The notes beneath the pieces were generated by a model, which saw only the letters and a program-made list of their open reading frames with translations, was not told where the DNA came from and did no database searches. DNA of 64,000 nt, taken from assembly GCF_016412875.1 (NCBI RefSeq), contig NZ_JAEKPD010000018.1, forward strand, positions 53,333-117,332, written 5' to 3'. Positions 34,469 to 44,939 of the stretch are shown here, piece after piece. This stretch comes from Palleronia pontilimi (GTDB lineage Bacteria > Pseudomonadota > Alphaproteobacteria > Rhodobacterales > Rhodobacteraceae). The translations under genes and the position numbers were made by a program. Numbering within the stretch: the first letter of the stretch is position 1; the number at the start of each line of letters is the position of its first letter.

Positions 34469-36754
34469 ATGAAGGACATGAACGACAACGGCGGGAAATG
34501 CCCGTTCCGCGGAACCCGGATCGGCGGCGCCGTCGGCTCGGAGCCCGGCAACGACCATTGGTGGCCCAACCGGCTGAAGGTCGAGCTGCTGCACGCCGAA
34601 AGCCCCGCCGCGAACCCGCTGCGCGATTTCGACTATGCCGAGGCCTTCAAGGGCCTGGACCTGGACGCGGTCAAGGCCGACATCAGGGCGTTCATGACCA
34701 CGTCGGTCGATTGGTGGCCGTCGGATTACGGCAATTACGGCCCGCAGATGGTGCGCATGGCGTGGCACAGCGCGGGCACCTACCGCATCGCCGACGGGCG
34801 CGGCGGGGCGGCCGAGGGGATGCAGCGCTTCGCGCCGGTCAACAGCTGGTGGGACAACGGCAACACCGACAAGTCGCGCCGCCTGCTCTGGCCGATCAAG
34901 CAGAAATACGGTGCGGCCCTGTCCTGGGCCGACCTGATGATCCTGGCGGGCAACGTCGCGCTGGAGGTCATGGGCTTCAAGACCTTCGGCTTCGGCGGCG
35001 GACGCGAGGACGCGTGGGAGCCCGACCGCGTCACCTGGTGGGGCCCCGAAGGCTGGGACGGCAAAAGCCCCTACGAGATCCCGCCGCAGGGCGGCAAGGA
35101 AGGCCACCCGAGCCAGATGGTCACCCGCACGATCCGCTGGGAAGGCGACGTGAAGGACGACTATTACGACCTGGAAAACCCGCTGGGCGCATCGCACCAG
35201 TCGCTGATCTACGTGGATCCCGAGGGCCCGAACGGCAACGGCGTGCCGCTGGATGCGGCCCGCGACATCCGCGAGACCTTCGCGCGCATGGCCATGAACG
35301 ACGAGGAAACCGTCGCCCTGATCGCGGGCGGCCATGCCTTCGGCAAGTCGCACGGCATGACCTCGCCGGATGAAATCGGCCCCGCCCCCGAGGGCGCGCC
35401 GATCCAGGCCATGGGCATGGGCTGGCAGAACCCCAACGGCACCGGCTTCGCGCAATACACGATGACCAACGGCATCGAGGGCTCGTGGACGCCGAACCCG
35501 ACGCGCTGGGACAACGACTACCTGACCAACCTTTTCAGGTTCGAATGGGAGCAGACCCGCTCGCCCGCGGGCGCGATCCAGTGGAAGCCCAAGGACGACA
35601 GCGCGCCCAAGACCCCCGACGCCCACGTGGAGGGCGAAGAGCATCCGCTGATGATGATGACCTCGGACATCGCGCTGAAGGAAGATCCCGCCTACCGCGA
35701 GATCTGCCAGAAGTTCATGGACGATTTCGACTACTTCTCGGACGCCTTCGCGCGGGCGTGGTACAAGCTGACCCACCGCGACATGGGGCCGAAGGTGCGT
35801 TACCTGGGACCGGAGGTTGCGGCCGAGGATCTGCCGTGGCAGGACCCGATCCCGGCGCTGGATCACCCGGTCATCAACGGCTCGGACATCCCCGAGCTGA
35901 AGGACCGGATCCTGGAGACCGGGCTTTCGGTGTCGGAGCTGGTGGGCGTGGCCTGGGCGTCGGCGGCGAATTACCGCGACACCGACAAGCGCGGCGGGGC
36001 CAACGGCGCGCGCATCGCGCTGGCGCCGCAGAAGGACTGGTCGGTCAACAACCCCGCGCAGGTGTCGAAGGTGGTCGCGGCGCTGGAAGAGCTGCGCGAC
36101 GCGTTCAACGGCGCGCAGCGCGGCGACAAGCGCGTGTCGCTGGCCGACCTGATCGTGCTGGGCGGTTGCGCGGCGGTGGAAAAGGCGGCGCGGGATGCGG
36201 GCATCGAGGTGTCGGTGCCGTTCACGCCGGGCCGGATGGACGCGACGCAGGAGCAGACCGATATCGAGTCGTTCGAGTGGCTGAAGCCCGTGTCGGACGG
36301 GTTCCGCAACTACCACGACAGCTCGATCGGCTACAAGGTCGCGCCCGAGCAGATCTTCCTGGACCGCGCGGCCTTGCTGAAGCTGAGCGCGCCGGAATGG
36401 ACGGTGCTGACGGGCGGTCTGCGCGTGCTCGACTGCAATTTCGACGGCGCGCGCCACGGCGTGTTCACGGATCGTCCGGGCGTGCTGAGCAACGACTTCT
36501 TCGTCACGCTCACGTCGATGGATTACGAGTGGGAAAAGACCGACGACACCGAGATGCTGTTCGAGGTCCGCGACCGCGACACCAAGCAGGTGAAGTACAT
36601 GGCGACGCGCTGCGACCTGATCTTCGGGTCGAACGCGCAGCTGCGCAACCTGTCCGAGGTCTATGCCGCGTCGGACGGGCACACGCGCTTCGTGCACGAC
36701 TTCATCGCCGCCTGGGACAAGGTGATGATGCTGGACCGCTTCGACCTGGCCTGA
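34469..36754 (+). CDS. katG: Catalase-peroxidase KatG
   Basis: 761 residues. The start at 34469 ([13 protein letters not shown]) has GAGG at a suitable distance and matches KatG N-termini; the frame is open further upstream only by chance. The distal haem site is Arg96, Trp99, His100 ([13 protein letters not shown]), and [10 protein letters not shown] carries the proximal His. KatG is bifunctional, removing hydrogen peroxide as a catalase and as a peroxidase. OxyR, often its neighbour, is not here. A strong intrinsic terminator follows, so it is a single-gene unit. Confidence 0.98.
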   Translation: MKDMNDNGGKCPFRGTRIGGAVGSEPGNDHWWPNRLKVELLHAESPAANPLRDFDYAEAFKGLDLDAVKADIRAFMTTSVDWWPSDYGNYGPQMVRMAWHSAGTYRIADGRGGAAEGMQRFAPVNSWWDNGNTDKSRRLLWPIKQKYGAALSWADLMILAGNVALEVMGFKTFGFGGGREDAWEPDRVTWWGPEGWDGKSPYEIPPQGGKEGHPSQMVTRTIRWEGDVKDDYYDLENPLGASHQSLIYVDPEGPNGNGVPLDAARDIRETFARMAMNDEETVALIAGGHAFGKSHGMTSPDEIGPAPEGAPIQAMGMGWQNPNGTGFAQYTMTNGIEGSWTPNPTRWDNDYLTNLFRFEWEQTRSPAGAIQWKPKDDSAPKTPDAHVEGEEHPLMMMTSDIALKEDPAYREICQKFMDDFDYFSDAFARAWYKLTHRDMGPKVRYLGPEVAAEDLPWQDPIPALDHPVINGSDIPELKDRILETGLSVSELVGVAWASAANYRDTDKRGGANGARIALAPQKDWSVNNPAQVSKVVAALEELRDAFNGAQRGDKRVSLADLIVLGGCAAVEKAARDAGIEVSVPFTPGRMDATQEQTDIESFEWLKPVSDGFRNYHDSSIGYKVAPEQIFLDRAALLKLSAPEWTVLTGGLRVLDCNFDGARHGVFTDRPGVLSNDFFVTLTSMDYEWEKTDDTEMLFEVRDRDTKQVKYMATRCDLIFGSNAQLRNLSEVYAASDGHTRFVHDFIAAWDKVMMLDRFDLA

Positions 36755-36775
36755 GGTCGCCATAGGGCTGACAGG

Positions 36776-36804
36776 GGGGGTCGCGGGCACGCGGCCCCCT
36801 TTTT
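36776..36804 (+). terminator. Intrinsic terminator after katG
   Basis: GGGGGTCGCG and CGCGGCCCCC form a 10-bp stem (one G-U pair) around a GGCA loop, followed directly by TTTTT. It lies 22 bases after the katG stop. Confidence 0.88.
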
Positions 36805-36890
36805 CGTTGGGGGGTCCCGATTGACCGGGGTCAATCCCGCGGGGGCCCGGATGTGGTAGCTGCCGGGGGGCCTTGCGACAGGAGGCCCCC

Positions 36891-37400
36891 ATGCAGACCA
36901 ACGCCGTTCCCCATTACGACGATGCCGACAATCCGACCGGCTGCTGCCCGCGCTTCGATCCCACCGGTTGGGACGGGCGAGACCTGCATTTCCGCGACAA
37001 GCCGTTCCTGCGCGCCACGACCCGAAGCCTTGCCTATTTCCCGCTGAACATGGGCCGCGTGTTTTCAAGGGTGCAGGGCAGGATCGAACGGGCGGGGGCG
37101 TACGATCCGGACGATTTCCTGGTGCTCAGCCGCGACCTGTCGCCGTGGCGCGCCGAGCACCTGTTCTCGGCCACCGCGCCGGTCAAGGGCGAAGACGCCG
37201 TCACGCTGTCGGGCGATTTCGTGACCAAGGTGTTCGAAGGGCCCTATCGCCGCATCCGGGAATGGCACGGACAGATGCGGGCGCTGGCGCGCGCGCGCGG
37301 CGGGACCGGGGACGAGGTCTATTTCTTCTACACCACCTGTCCCAGATGCGCGAAGGTCTACGGCAAGAACTACGTGGTCGGGGTCGCGCGCACCGGCTGA
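36891..37400 (+). CDS. Conserved protein of unknown function with CxxC
   Basis: 169 residues with GGAGG five bases before the ATG. Visible features are an N-terminal DNPTGCCPRFDPTGWDG with adjacent Cys18-Cys19 and a C-terminal TTCPRCAKVYGKNYVVG with Cys150-x2-Cys153; these could bind a metal. There is no signal peptide or membrane segment. I recall similar proteins in alphaproteobacteria under a generic hydrolase name, but no catalytic motif supports that here. It is likely a single gene between the katG terminator and a convergent membrane protein gene. Confidence 0.75.
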   Translation: MQTNAVPHYDDADNPTGCCPRFDPTGWDGRDLHFRDKPFLRATTRSLAYFPLNMGRVFSRVQGRIERAGAYDPDDFLVLSRDLSPWRAEHLFSATAPVKGEDAVTLSGDFVTKVFEGPYRRIREWHGQMRALARARGGTGDEVYFFYTTCPRCAKVYGKNYVVGVARTG

Positions 37401-37429
37401 TGGCGCGAAGTGGGGCCGGGTTGCGCCCC

Positions 37430-38095
37430 TCAGGCCCCCAGGACCAGGACAGCCAGCGGCACCGGTGCGACGGCGATCGCCACGGTCAGGATGGTGCGCA
37501 CCGGCGAGAAGATGCCGCTCAGCCCAGCCACCATCATGATGCCGCCGCCGCCACCGATCACCGCGTTCCCGGGGATGTTCAGCGCCAGCGCCAGGGCCGC
37601 GTAGCGGTGATGGAGGGCCAGCGCCACGATCCCGGGCGGCGCGCCTTCCAAAAGCACCTGAAGCCGTCCGTCACGGGGCATCGGCGCGGCCCGCCGGACC
37701 AGCGCGGCCGCGCGGCGCAGCCTGAGCGCGGCGAGCACCCGCGCCAGCACGGTGATCGGCAGCAGGCGGCCGACCGCGTAGGACAGCAGCATGGCAAGCA
37801 CCGTCGCCGCATAGACCGTGAGGGCCACGTCCGCGCCGAAGGTGGACATCAGCGCGATCCCGATCTCGGCGCCGGGCACGAAGGGAATGGCAAGCAGGCC
37901 GATATAGGTCACCGTCGCCACCAGGATCATCCAGCGCATCTGTTGCGCGTCCATCGGCATCATCTCGAAGTCCAGCGACGCGCGCACCACGTGCGACACC
38001 CAGCTTGCCACCAGCACGAACGCGATCAGCGCCAGGATGCGCAGGCCGATCGCCAGGGACCGCGACAGGGGCGACGCTGCGGGGTCCCGGGTCAT
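37430..38095 (-). CDS. Multi-pass membrane protein, possibly VTT/DedA-like
   Basis: 221 residues with about five to six hydrophobic helices. The block IPFVPGAEIGIALMSTFGADVALTVY and the ending NIPGNAVIGGGGGIMMVAG have the glycine/proline character of VTT (TVP38/DedA) re-entrant regions, but the match is loose. Relatives are lipid scramblases or transporters of polyprenyl carriers. The gene is convergent with the unknown Cys protein. The family assignment is tentative; the membrane topology is clear. Confidence 0.6.
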   Translation of the reverse strand: MTRDPAASPLSRSLAIGLRILALIAFVLVASWVSHVVRASLDFEMMPMDAQQMRWMILVATVTYIGLLAIPFVPGAEIGIALMSTFGADVALTVYAATVLAMLLSYAVGRLLPITVLARVLAALRLRRAAALVRRAAPMPRDGRLQVLLEGAPPGIVALALHHRYAALALALNIPGNAVIGGGGGIMMVAGLSGIFSPVRTILTVAIAVAPVPLAVLVLGA

Positions 38096-38362
38096 CGCGG
38101 AACCGGCGCGCGCGAGAGGGTCGTGTTGCGGGGCGTGTTAATGGTCGGCCGGTCTCGCGCGGCCTTGCCGGTATCCCTGGAACGGGTCGGCCCGGTCGTC
38201 GGCGCGGCTGGATGGTTCGGCAACATGATCAATCCCCACAGCGCAGTATATCCGGATTCGCCCGAATTGGGCAGGTCCGCGGTTTCGGGAGCGCAAGGCG
38301 CTGGGCTTGCACATCCAGGGTGTGTCCGGCTCGGAAGCGACCACCGCAATTCACCGTCGTCG

Positions 38363-39583
38363 CTATTTCGCGCCGCCCGACAGCTTCGTGGCTTGCGGCA
38401 GGCGGCGCAGGGCCAGCATGGCGGCCGCGCCGATCACCGGGCCGGGCACGAGCACCAGGAAGGCCCATTGCCAGCCGCCTAGCGCGCCCACAACCAGCGG
38501 CACAAGCCAGATCGCCACCACGGTCAGCGCGAAGCCGATCCCGAGTTGCAGCGCCAGCGCCGTGCCGACGAAGGCCTGGTCGGCCAGTTCGGTCACGGCG
38601 GCCGAGAATTGTGCGCTGTCGCCGATGATCGACACGCCCCAGACCAGGGCCAGCGCGCCCAGCAGCACGGCGGGCCCGTCGAAGGCGAATCCGATCGTCG
38701 CGGCGCAGGCGGCCGAGACGAGCATCATGCCCGCCGTGGTCAGGCAGCGCCCGATCCGGTCCGACAGCCACCCGCCTAGCAGGCATCCCGCGACGCCCGA
38801 CGCCACCACCACGAAGCTGAGCATCGACGCCGATCCGAAGGGAAAGGGCTGCAGGCCCGCTTCCGCCGCGGCGGCGAAGGAAAGGATCCAGCCCCACATG
38901 GCGTAGAGCTCCCACATATGGCCGAAATATCCCAGGTTCGCCAACATCAGCGGGCGGTTGGTGAAGATGGCCCTGATCCGGCGCGGATCGAAGCGGGCCC
39001 GCGCGAAGGCGTGCGGCCCTTCGCGCAGGCCGGTGGCGAACAGCGCCGCCGAGGCCAGGGCCGCCGCGCTGCTGGCCCAGACGACGGCGCGCCAGTCCAG
39101 CCCTTCGCCCAGGGCCCGGACCAGGTGGGGCAGCGACGAGCCCAGCGTGAGCGCGCCGATCAGGAATCCCAGTGCCAGGCCGCGACCGGTGACGAACCAG
39201 GTGGCCATGAGCTTGAGCGCGGGGGGATAGACGCCCGCCAGTGCCACGCCGGTCGCAAAGCGCAGCGCGATGGCCGTGTCCGGGCCCGCAACCAGCAGCC
39301 CCGCATTGGCGAGTGCGGCGGCCAGCGCCGACCAGGCCATCAGCCGGTGCATCCGCACGATGTCGGGCAGGTTGACCGCCGAGGTCGCCAGCGCGCCTGC
39401 GACGAAGCCCAGCTGCACCGCGTTGGTCAGCCACGCGCTGCGGGTGGGGCCAAGCTGCCAGGCGACCACCAGTTCGGGCAGGATCGCCGTGGCCGAGAAC
39501 CATGTGGTCAGCACGCCCACGACCCCGGCGCAGATCAGGGCGAGCGCGCGCCAGCGGCGCGGGGATGGGGGCGGGGGGCTCAT
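38363..39583 (-). CDS. MFS transporter
   Basis: 406 residues from MSPPPPSPRRWRALALICAGV (start 39583), twelve predicted helices. The loop between helices 2 and 3 is poor, but the second half has the family signature GGWLSDRIGRCLTTAGM. The pattern LTNAVQLGFVAGALATSAVNLPDI in the first half is typical of MFS proteins annotated as sugar or aromatic-acid type. The ribosome binding site is weak. Substrate unknown; no neighbour suggests one. Confidence 0.88.
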   Translation of the reverse strand: MSPPPPSPRRWRALALICAGVVGVLTTWFSATAILPELVVAWQLGPTRSAWLTNAVQLGFVAGALATSAVNLPDIVRMHRLMAWSALAAALANAGLLVAGPDTAIALRFATGVALAGVYPPALKLMATWFVTGRGLALGFLIGALTLGSSLPHLVRALGEGLDWRAVVWASSAAALASAALFATGLREGPHAFARARFDPRRIRAIFTNRPLMLANLGYFGHMWELYAMWGWILSFAAAAEAGLQPFPFGSASMLSFVVVASGVAGCLLGGWLSDRIGRCLTTAGMMLVSAACAATIGFAFDGPAVLLGALALVWGVSIIGDSAQFSAAVTELADQAFVGTALALQLGIGFALTVVAIWLVPLVVGALGGWQWAFLVLVPGPVIGAAAMLALRRLPQATKLSGGAK

Positions 39584-39668
39584 GGGGGCCACGTTAGGGC
39601 ACGCGACACGGGGCCGCACCCCGATTTCGGTGCCCCGCGGGTCCGTTTCGCAGGGTTGGCGCGTCGTG

Positions 39669-39698
39669 CCGGGATATTTGAAAGAACAAAGATGGGGG
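39669..39698 (+). repeat. Intergenic element, copy 2 (CCGGGATATTTG..AGAACAAAGA)
   Basis: CCGGGATATTTGAAAGAACA followed by AAGATGGGGG, almost identical to copy 1 at 27946. It lies between the divergent MFS and molybdenum hydroxylase genes. Confidence 0.65.
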
Positions 39699-39798
39699 CA
39701 GACGCGCGCCGCTGCCATGTTTGGCGCGGGGCGGGCGGAACTATCGGGGGGGCCGGGGTTTCACCTGATGACACGTACCGAGGCGAGAGGCGACCCCC

Positions 39799-40329
39799 AT
39801 GCAGATTACCCTGACCGTCAACGGCGAGGACCGCGCGCTGGATGTGGATCCGCGCGTGACCTTGCTGGACGCGCTGCGCGAGCATCTGAACCTGACCGGA
39901 TCCAAGAAAGGATGCGATCACGGGCAATGCGGCGCCTGCACGATCCTTTTGAACGGGCGGCGGATCAATGCCTGCCTGAGCCTGGCCGTGATGCACGATG
40001 GCGACGAGATCACCACGATCGAGGGGCTCGGCCAGCCGGGCAACCTGTCGCCGCTGCAGGCGGCCTTCGTGCAGAACGACGGCTACCAATGCGGCTATTG
40101 CACCCCCGGCCAGATCATGTCCGCCAAGGGCATGCTGGCCGAGCTGGACATGGGCTGGCCGTCGAACGTGTCTGCCGACCTGACCGATATCCCCGACCTC
40201 ACGCGCACCGAGATCCGCGAGCGGATGAGCGGCAACCTGTGCCGCTGCTCGGCCTATCCGGGCATCTGCCAGGCGATCGAGGACGCGGCCACTGAAGAGG
40301 GCATGACCAAGCGGGAGGCTGCGGAATGA
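39799..40329 (+). CDS. Molybdenum hydroxylase 2Fe-2S subunit (PaoA/YagT-like)
   Basis: 176 residues. Plant-type 2Fe-2S site Cys39, Cys44, Cys47, Cys59 ([11 protein letters not shown]...C) and the second, helical-domain site Cys98-x2-Cys101 (QCGYCTPGQ) with Cys148-x-Cys150 (CRC). This is the small subunit of a xanthine oxidase-family enzyme of the periplasmic aldehyde oxidase type (PaoABC). It lacks the Tat signal of E. coli PaoA, so this complex is probably cytoplasmic. Its stop overlaps the next start (ATGA), giving a three-gene coupled unit. Confidence 0.93.
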   Translation: MQITLTVNGEDRALDVDPRVTLLDALREHLNLTGSKKGCDHGQCGACTILLNGRRINACLSLAVMHDGDEITTIEGLGQPGNLSPLQAAFVQNDGYQCGYCTPGQIMSAKGMLAELDMGWPSNVSADLTDIPDLTRTEIRERMSGNLCRCSAYPGICQAIEDAATEEGMTKREAAE

Positions 40330-41297
40330 AACCGTTCGATTACGTACGCGCGAGCGACGCTGCCGAGGCCCACGATACCGCGGGCCGGATCATCGCCGGC
40401 GGCACCAACCTGATCGACCTGATGAAGCACCAGATCGAGACTCCGTCGAAGCTGGTGGACGTGACCCGGCTGGACATGCACGAGATCGCGCCAAGCGACG
40501 ACGGGCTGCGGATCGGGGCGCTGGTCAGCAACTCGGACCTGGCCGCCCACGACACGGTGCGGCGCGACTACCCGGTGCTGAGCCGCGCGCTTCTGTCGGG
40601 CGCGACGGGCCAGCTGCGCAACAAGGCCACCACCGGCGGCAACCTGATGCAGCGGACCCGGTGCCCCTATTTCTACGACACGGCGCAGCCCTGCAACAAG
40701 CGCCAGCCCGGCTCGGGCTGCCCGGCGATGGCGGGGGTGAACCGCATCCTGGCCGTGCTGGGCACGTCGGACCAGTGCATCGCGACCCATCCGTCGGACA
40801 TGGCGGTGGCCATGCGGGCGCTGGACGCGCGGATCGAGGTCGCGCGCGCCGGTGGCGGCACCGAGACGCTGCCGATGGATGATTTCTACGTGCTGCCCGG
40901 CGACGATCCGTCGGTCGAGACGGTGATGCAGCCGGGCGACCTGATCACGGCGGTGCACCTGCCGTCGGCCCCGACGGGGCACCAGACCTATCGCAAGGTG
41001 CGCGACCGCTCGTCCTATGCCTTCGCGCTGGTGTCGGTCGCGGCGGTGGTCGACACCGACGGCGGCAAGATCACCGAGGCCGCGCTGGCCTTCGGCGGCC
41101 TGGCACCGCGGCCGTGGCGCGATACCGACGTGGAGCAGGTTCTGTTGGGCGAAACCCCGTCCGACGCCCTGTTCGACAAGGCGGCCGACGTGCTTCTGGC
41201 TGACGCCAAGGGGCATGGTGGCAATGATTTCAAGATACCGCTGGTGCGGCGCACGCTGAAGGCGGTGCTGGCCGATCTGACCGGAGTGACCCGATGA
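40326..41297 (+). CDS. Molybdenum hydroxylase FAD subunit (PaoB/YagS-like)
   Basis: 323 residues. FAD-binding motifs [13 protein letters not shown] near the N-terminus and TTGGNLMQR near residue 105. The insertion [15 protein letters not shown]...GSGC carries the extra cysteines that hold a 4Fe-4S cluster in PaoB-type subunits, a feature separating this group from ordinary xanthine dehydrogenases. It passes electrons from the 2Fe-2S subunit to FAD and an acceptor. It overlaps both neighbours by four bases. Confidence 0.93.
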   Translation: MKPFDYVRASDAAEAHDTAGRIIAGGTNLIDLMKHQIETPSKLVDVTRLDMHEIAPSDDGLRIGALVSNSDLAAHDTVRRDYPVLSRALLSGATGQLRNKATTGGNLMQRTRCPYFYDTAQPCNKRQPGSGCPAMAGVNRILAVLGTSDQCIATHPSDMAVAMRALDARIEVARAGGGTETLPMDDFYVLPGDDPSVETVMQPGDLITAVHLPSAPTGHQTYRKVRDRSSYAFALVSVAAVVDTDGGKITEAALAFGGLAPRPWRDTDVEQVLLGETPSDALFDKAADVLLADAKGHGGNDFKIPLVRRTLKAVLADLTGVTR

Positions 41298-43474
41298 CCG
41301 AACATCTGAAGATGGACCAGGTGCAGCCGCGCCTGCTGGACGAAACCGAGCAGGGCGCGCTGCACGCGCCGATGCCGCGACCCGAGGGGCCGCTGAAGGT
41401 CACCGGCACCGCGACCTACGCCGCCGAGTGGAAGCTGGACGGCATGGCCGAGGGCTTCATGGTGCGCGCGGGCATCACCAAGGGACGCTTCAAGGTGGAC
41501 GCGTCGTCGGTCGAGGACATGCCGGGCTTCCTGGGGGTCTATACCGACCGGATGGTGCGCAACTCGGCGCAGGGGACGGCGGGCACGAACCCGGTGCAGC
41601 CGGGCGACCAGGTGCAGTACCTGGGCCAGCCCATCGCCGTCGCCGTGGCCGACACCTTCGAGCAGGCGCGCGACATCGCGCTGGCGCTGAAGGTAGAATA
41701 CACGCCCGACGACGACGCCCACGTGGTGATGGACGACAGCGCCACCTACGAGGATGACGACGACGCGCTGGACCAGGGCGACCTGGACGCGGCGATGGCC
41801 GATGCGGCGTTTTCCGTGGACGGCATGTGGACGACGAAGCCCCACAACTCGGCCGCGATGGAGCCGCACGCGACGCTGGCCCAATGGGACGGCGACAAGC
41901 TGACCGTGCGCTCGTCGCTGCAGATGCTGAACTACAACAAGCACGAAATCGCGGACAGCCTGGGCATCGACGTCAAGAACGTGCGCGTGCTGTCGCCCTA
42001 TGTGGGGGGCGGCTTCGGCTCGAAACTGGGCATGTCGCCGGAATGCGTGGCCGCCGCGGTGGCCGCCAAGGCGCTGGGCCGCCCGGTGCGCGTGGTGCTG
42101 CACCGCAACCACGTGTTCGAGACCATCGTGCTGCGCACCGAGACGCGCCAGCGCGTGCGCCTGTCCTGCGACGCGGAGGGCAAGCTGACCGGGATCGGGC
42201 ACGAGAACTGGCAGGCCAACCTGCCCGACGAAGGCATGGCCGAGCCGGTCGATTTGGCGACGCACCTGCTTTATGGCGGTGAGAACCGGCGTTACGGGCA
42301 GCACGTGGCGATGCTGAACAGGCCCGCCTCGGGCTCGGTGCGCGCGCCGGGCGAAGCGGTGGGCATGTTGGCGCTGGAAAACGCCATGGACGAGCTGGCC
42401 GAGAAGGTCGGCATCGACCCCATCGAGCTGCGCGTGAAGAACATCCCCGACCGCCACCCCGAGAACGGCACGCCGTTTTCGAGCCACGGGCTGAAAGCCT
42501 GCCTGGAGGACGGTGCCGAGCGGTTCGGCTGGTCCCAGCGGCAAGCGCCCAAGGCGCGGCGCGAGGGCGAATGGTATATCGGCATGGGCGTGGCGTCCGC
42601 CGCACGTCTGAACCTGCTGATGGAAAGTCGGGCGCGGGTGACGCTGAACCCCGACGGCACGGCGCTGGTGCAGACCGACATGACCGATATCGGCACCGGC
42701 ACCTACGCCATTCTGGGCCAGATCGCCGCGGAAATGCTGGGCATCCCCGCCGAAAAGGTGACGGTCGAGCTGGGCGACAGCGACTTGCCCGAGGGCCCCG
42801 GTTCGGGCGGCTCGTGGGGGGCGGCGTCGGCCGGATCCGCGGTGTTCCTGGGCGCCAAGGGCATCCGCAAGAAGCTAGCCGAGCGGCTGGGCTGCGGCGC
42901 GGACGAGCTGCGCCTGCAGGACGGCGTGGCGACGGGGGGCAACAACCGCCGTCCGCTGGCCGAACTGATGGACGGCCCGATCAGCGAAGAGGGGCATCTT
43001 GAGCCCGGGCAGACCGACGACGACTTCACCCAATCGGGGTTCGGTGCGCATTTCGCGGAAGTCGCGGTGAACGCCGTGACGGGCGAGGTGCGGGTGCGCC
43101 GGATGCTGGCGGCCATGGCCGCGGGGCGGATCCTGAACCCGAAGACCGCGCAAAGCCAGGTCTGGGGCGGCCAGATCTGGGGCATCGGCACGGCGCTGAC
43201 CGAAGGCATCGAGCACGATCCGCGCACCGGCCACGTGGTCAACAACGACCTGGCCGAATACCACGTGCCGGTGAACCTGGACGTGGGCGACCTGGACGTG
43301 ATGTTCATCGACGAGCGCGACGACCAGGCCAACCCGATGCAGGTCAAGGGGATCGGCGAGCTGGGCCTGTCGGGCGCGGGTGCGGCGATCACCAACGCGA
43401 TCTACAACGCCTGCGGTGTGCGCGTCCGCGACTATCCGGCGACGCCGGACCGGATCTTCCCGCATCTGGACTAA
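41294..43474 (+). CDS. Molybdenum hydroxylase catalytic subunit (PaoC/YagR-like)
   Basis: 726 residues, the usual length for PaoC. It binds molybdopterin cytosine dinucleotide: [19 protein letters not shown] and [14 protein letters not shown] match the cofactor-binding loops, and the catalytic Glu689 lies in [10 protein letters not shown]. The enzyme oxidises aldehydes or N-heterocycles by hydroxylation with water. No dedicated XdhC/PaoD insertion chaperone follows in the window. The substrate cannot be read from sequence. Confidence 0.94.
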   Translation: MTEHLKMDQVQPRLLDETEQGALHAPMPRPEGPLKVTGTATYAAEWKLDGMAEGFMVRAGITKGRFKVDASSVEDMPGFLGVYTDRMVRNSAQGTAGTNPVQPGDQVQYLGQPIAVAVADTFEQARDIALALKVEYTPDDDAHVVMDDSATYEDDDDALDQGDLDAAMADAAFSVDGMWTTKPHNSAAMEPHATLAQWDGDKLTVRSSLQMLNYNKHEIADSLGIDVKNVRVLSPYVGGGFGSKLGMSPECVAAAVAAKALGRPVRVVLHRNHVFETIVLRTETRQRVRLSCDAEGKLTGIGHENWQANLPDEGMAEPVDLATHLLYGGENRRYGQHVAMLNRPASGSVRAPGEAVGMLALENAMDELAEKVGIDPIELRVKNIPDRHPENGTPFSSHGLKACLEDGAERFGWSQRQAPKARREGEWYIGMGVASAARLNLLMESRARVTLNPDGTALVQTDMTDIGTGTYAILGQIAAEMLGIPAEKVTVELGDSDLPEGPGSGGSWGAASAGSAVFLGAKGIRKKLAERLGCGADELRLQDGVATGGNNRRPLAELMDGPISEEGHLEPGQTDDDFTQSGFGAHFAEVAVNAVTGEVRVRRMLAAMAAGRILNPKTAQSQVWGGQIWGIGTALTEGIEHDPRTGHVVNNDLAEYHVPVNLDVGDLDVMFIDERDDQANPMQVKGIGELGLSGAGAAITNAIYNACGVRVRDYPATPDRIFPHLD

Positions 43475-43496
43475 GCGGATCCCGTAGAGCAGGGAT

Positions 43497-43517
43497 GCGC
43501 CGGGGAGATCCCGGCGC
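43497..43517. terminator. GC hairpin between convergent genes
   Basis: GCGCCGGG-gagat-CCCGGCGC is a perfect 8-bp stem with a five-base loop between the stops of the molybdenum hydroxylase unit and the UbiB-like gene. No T tract follows on either strand, so it is at best a weak or factor-assisted bidirectional terminator. Confidence 0.45.
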
Positions 43518-43528
43518 GGACCATGGCC

Positions 43529-44851
43529 TTAGCGGTAGCGCGTCACGATCCCGTGCAGATTGACCCTCGCGCCCAGCCGGGCGGCCAACAGGTAGGTGCC
43601 CGCCACCTTGCGCTGCACGAACAGCGTCTCGGTGGGCGGGACGTGCCAGAAATCCCGCTCGGACCCGATCGACAGGCCCATGCGGCGCAGGCGGGGCACC
43701 AGGTCGCTGGTGGCGAAATCGAACGGCGCGTCCTGGCGCAGCGGCTCCATCGCCATGGCGAACATATCGAGGATCGTGTCCCGGTGCTTTTCCGGGTCAT
43801 CGTCATCGAACAGTCCCACCGCCATGCAGGCCGCGCGGGCCGCGTCGCGGTCTTCGTCCAGACCCGCCCGCATCAGGTCGTGGAACGCCGCCACCAGGCC
43901 GGGCTGCATCTGGCGGGTCGCGCCGAAATCGAGCAGCACGACCTTCCCGTGTTCGGGCGACCAGCGGTAATTGGCGAAGTTCGGGTCGGTCTGCATGTGG
44001 CCCAGGGTGAAGAGTTCGCGCAGGACCAGCTCGATCAGCCGCGCGGCCACGGTGTCGCGCGTGTCCTGCGGCCCGTCCTCGAGCGCGTCCAGCGGGACGC
44101 TTTCCACGAAATCCATCGCCAGGATGTCACGGCTGGACAGATCCTCGTGCAGGCGGGGCACGATGAAGCCCGGATCCGTGTCCAGAAGGTCCGCGAAGCG
44201 TTCCAGCGCCGCGCCCTCGCGCAGGTAATCGGCTTCCTCGTGCAGCTGGCGGCGCGCGTCTTCCAGCAGACCGGACAAATCGACCGAGCGGGGCACCACG
44301 CCGGGCAGCCGCATCAGCGCGCCGATATTGCGCACGTCGCTGTCGATCGAGCCGCGCACGCCCGGATACTGCACCTTGATCGCCAGGTCGCGGCCGTCGC
44401 GGGTCTGCGCGCGGTGCACTTGGCCGATGCTGGCCGCCGCGATGGGGCGCACGTCGAAGCGGCGGAACTGCCGCTGCCAGTCGCGACCCCAGTTGTCGTC
44501 CAGCACCGTACGCAGCTGCTTGGGCGGCATCGGGTCGGCATCGGCGCGCAGCCGGGCGAAGATCGCGGCCAGCTCGGGCGGCAGAAGGTCCGCCGTCTCC
44601 ATCGAGATCAGCTGGCCGACCTTCATGGCCGCGCCGCGCATCCGCGACAGCTCGTCGGTCAGGGCTTTCGCATTGGCGGGGGTGAGCAGCAGGTCGCCCA
44701 GAATGGGCTTGCGGCCGCGCGCGACCTGACCGGCCCCCTGCGCCAGCGCGCGGCCCGCCAGCCCGCCCGACATCCGGCCCATGCGCATGAGCCGCGACAG
44801 GCGGTCGGCGGGCACGGCAAGGCCGCTCTTTTCGTCGAATGGGTCTGCCAT
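43529..44851 (-). CDS. ABC1/UbiB-family atypical kinase
   Basis: 440 residues from the ATG at 44851 (MADPFDEKSGLAVPADR), with AAAGGA close upstream; the frame stays open further upstream without similarity. The ADCK/UbiB features are clear: KVGQLISMETADLLPPELA (the KxGQ motif), AAASIGQVHRA (the Ala-rich nucleotide loop), AIKVQYPGV (VAIK-like) and DFGATR (metal-binding DFG). Members support ubiquinone biosynthesis or lipid handling by an unusual ATPase activity. It is a second type, distinct from the two-helix UbiB of E. coli, since no C-terminal membrane helices are visible. Confidence 0.9.
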   Translation of the reverse strand: MADPFDEKSGLAVPADRLSRLMRMGRMSGGLAGRALAQGAGQVARGRKPILGDLLLTPANAKALTDELSRMRGAAMKVGQLISMETADLLPPELAAIFARLRADADPMPPKQLRTVLDDNWGRDWQRQFRRFDVRPIAAASIGQVHRAQTRDGRDLAIKVQYPGVRGSIDSDVRNIGALMRLPGVVPRSVDLSGLLEDARRQLHEEADYLREGAALERFADLLDTDPGFIVPRLHEDLSSRDILAMDFVESVPLDALEDGPQDTRDTVAARLIELVLRELFTLGHMQTDPNFANYRWSPEHGKVVLLDFGATRQMQPGLVAAFHDLMRAGLDEDRDAARAACMAVGLFDDDDPEKHRDTILDMFAMAMEPLRQDAPFDFATSDLVPRLRRMGLSIGSERDFWHVPPTETLFVQRKVAGTYLLAARLGARVNLHGIVTRYR

Positions 44852-44939
44852 GGCGTCCTTTCCGGTGTAATCAGGTGAGGTAACCCGAGCGACCGGCGCG
44901 GCCAGCCGCGAATGGTCGCAGATCGAAAGCGCGTGGCGA

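Noticed and set aside
34367..36901. An 844-codon minus-strand frame opposite katG
   Set aside because: KatG is unmistakable on the plus strand; the minus frame has no known domain or ribosome binding site.
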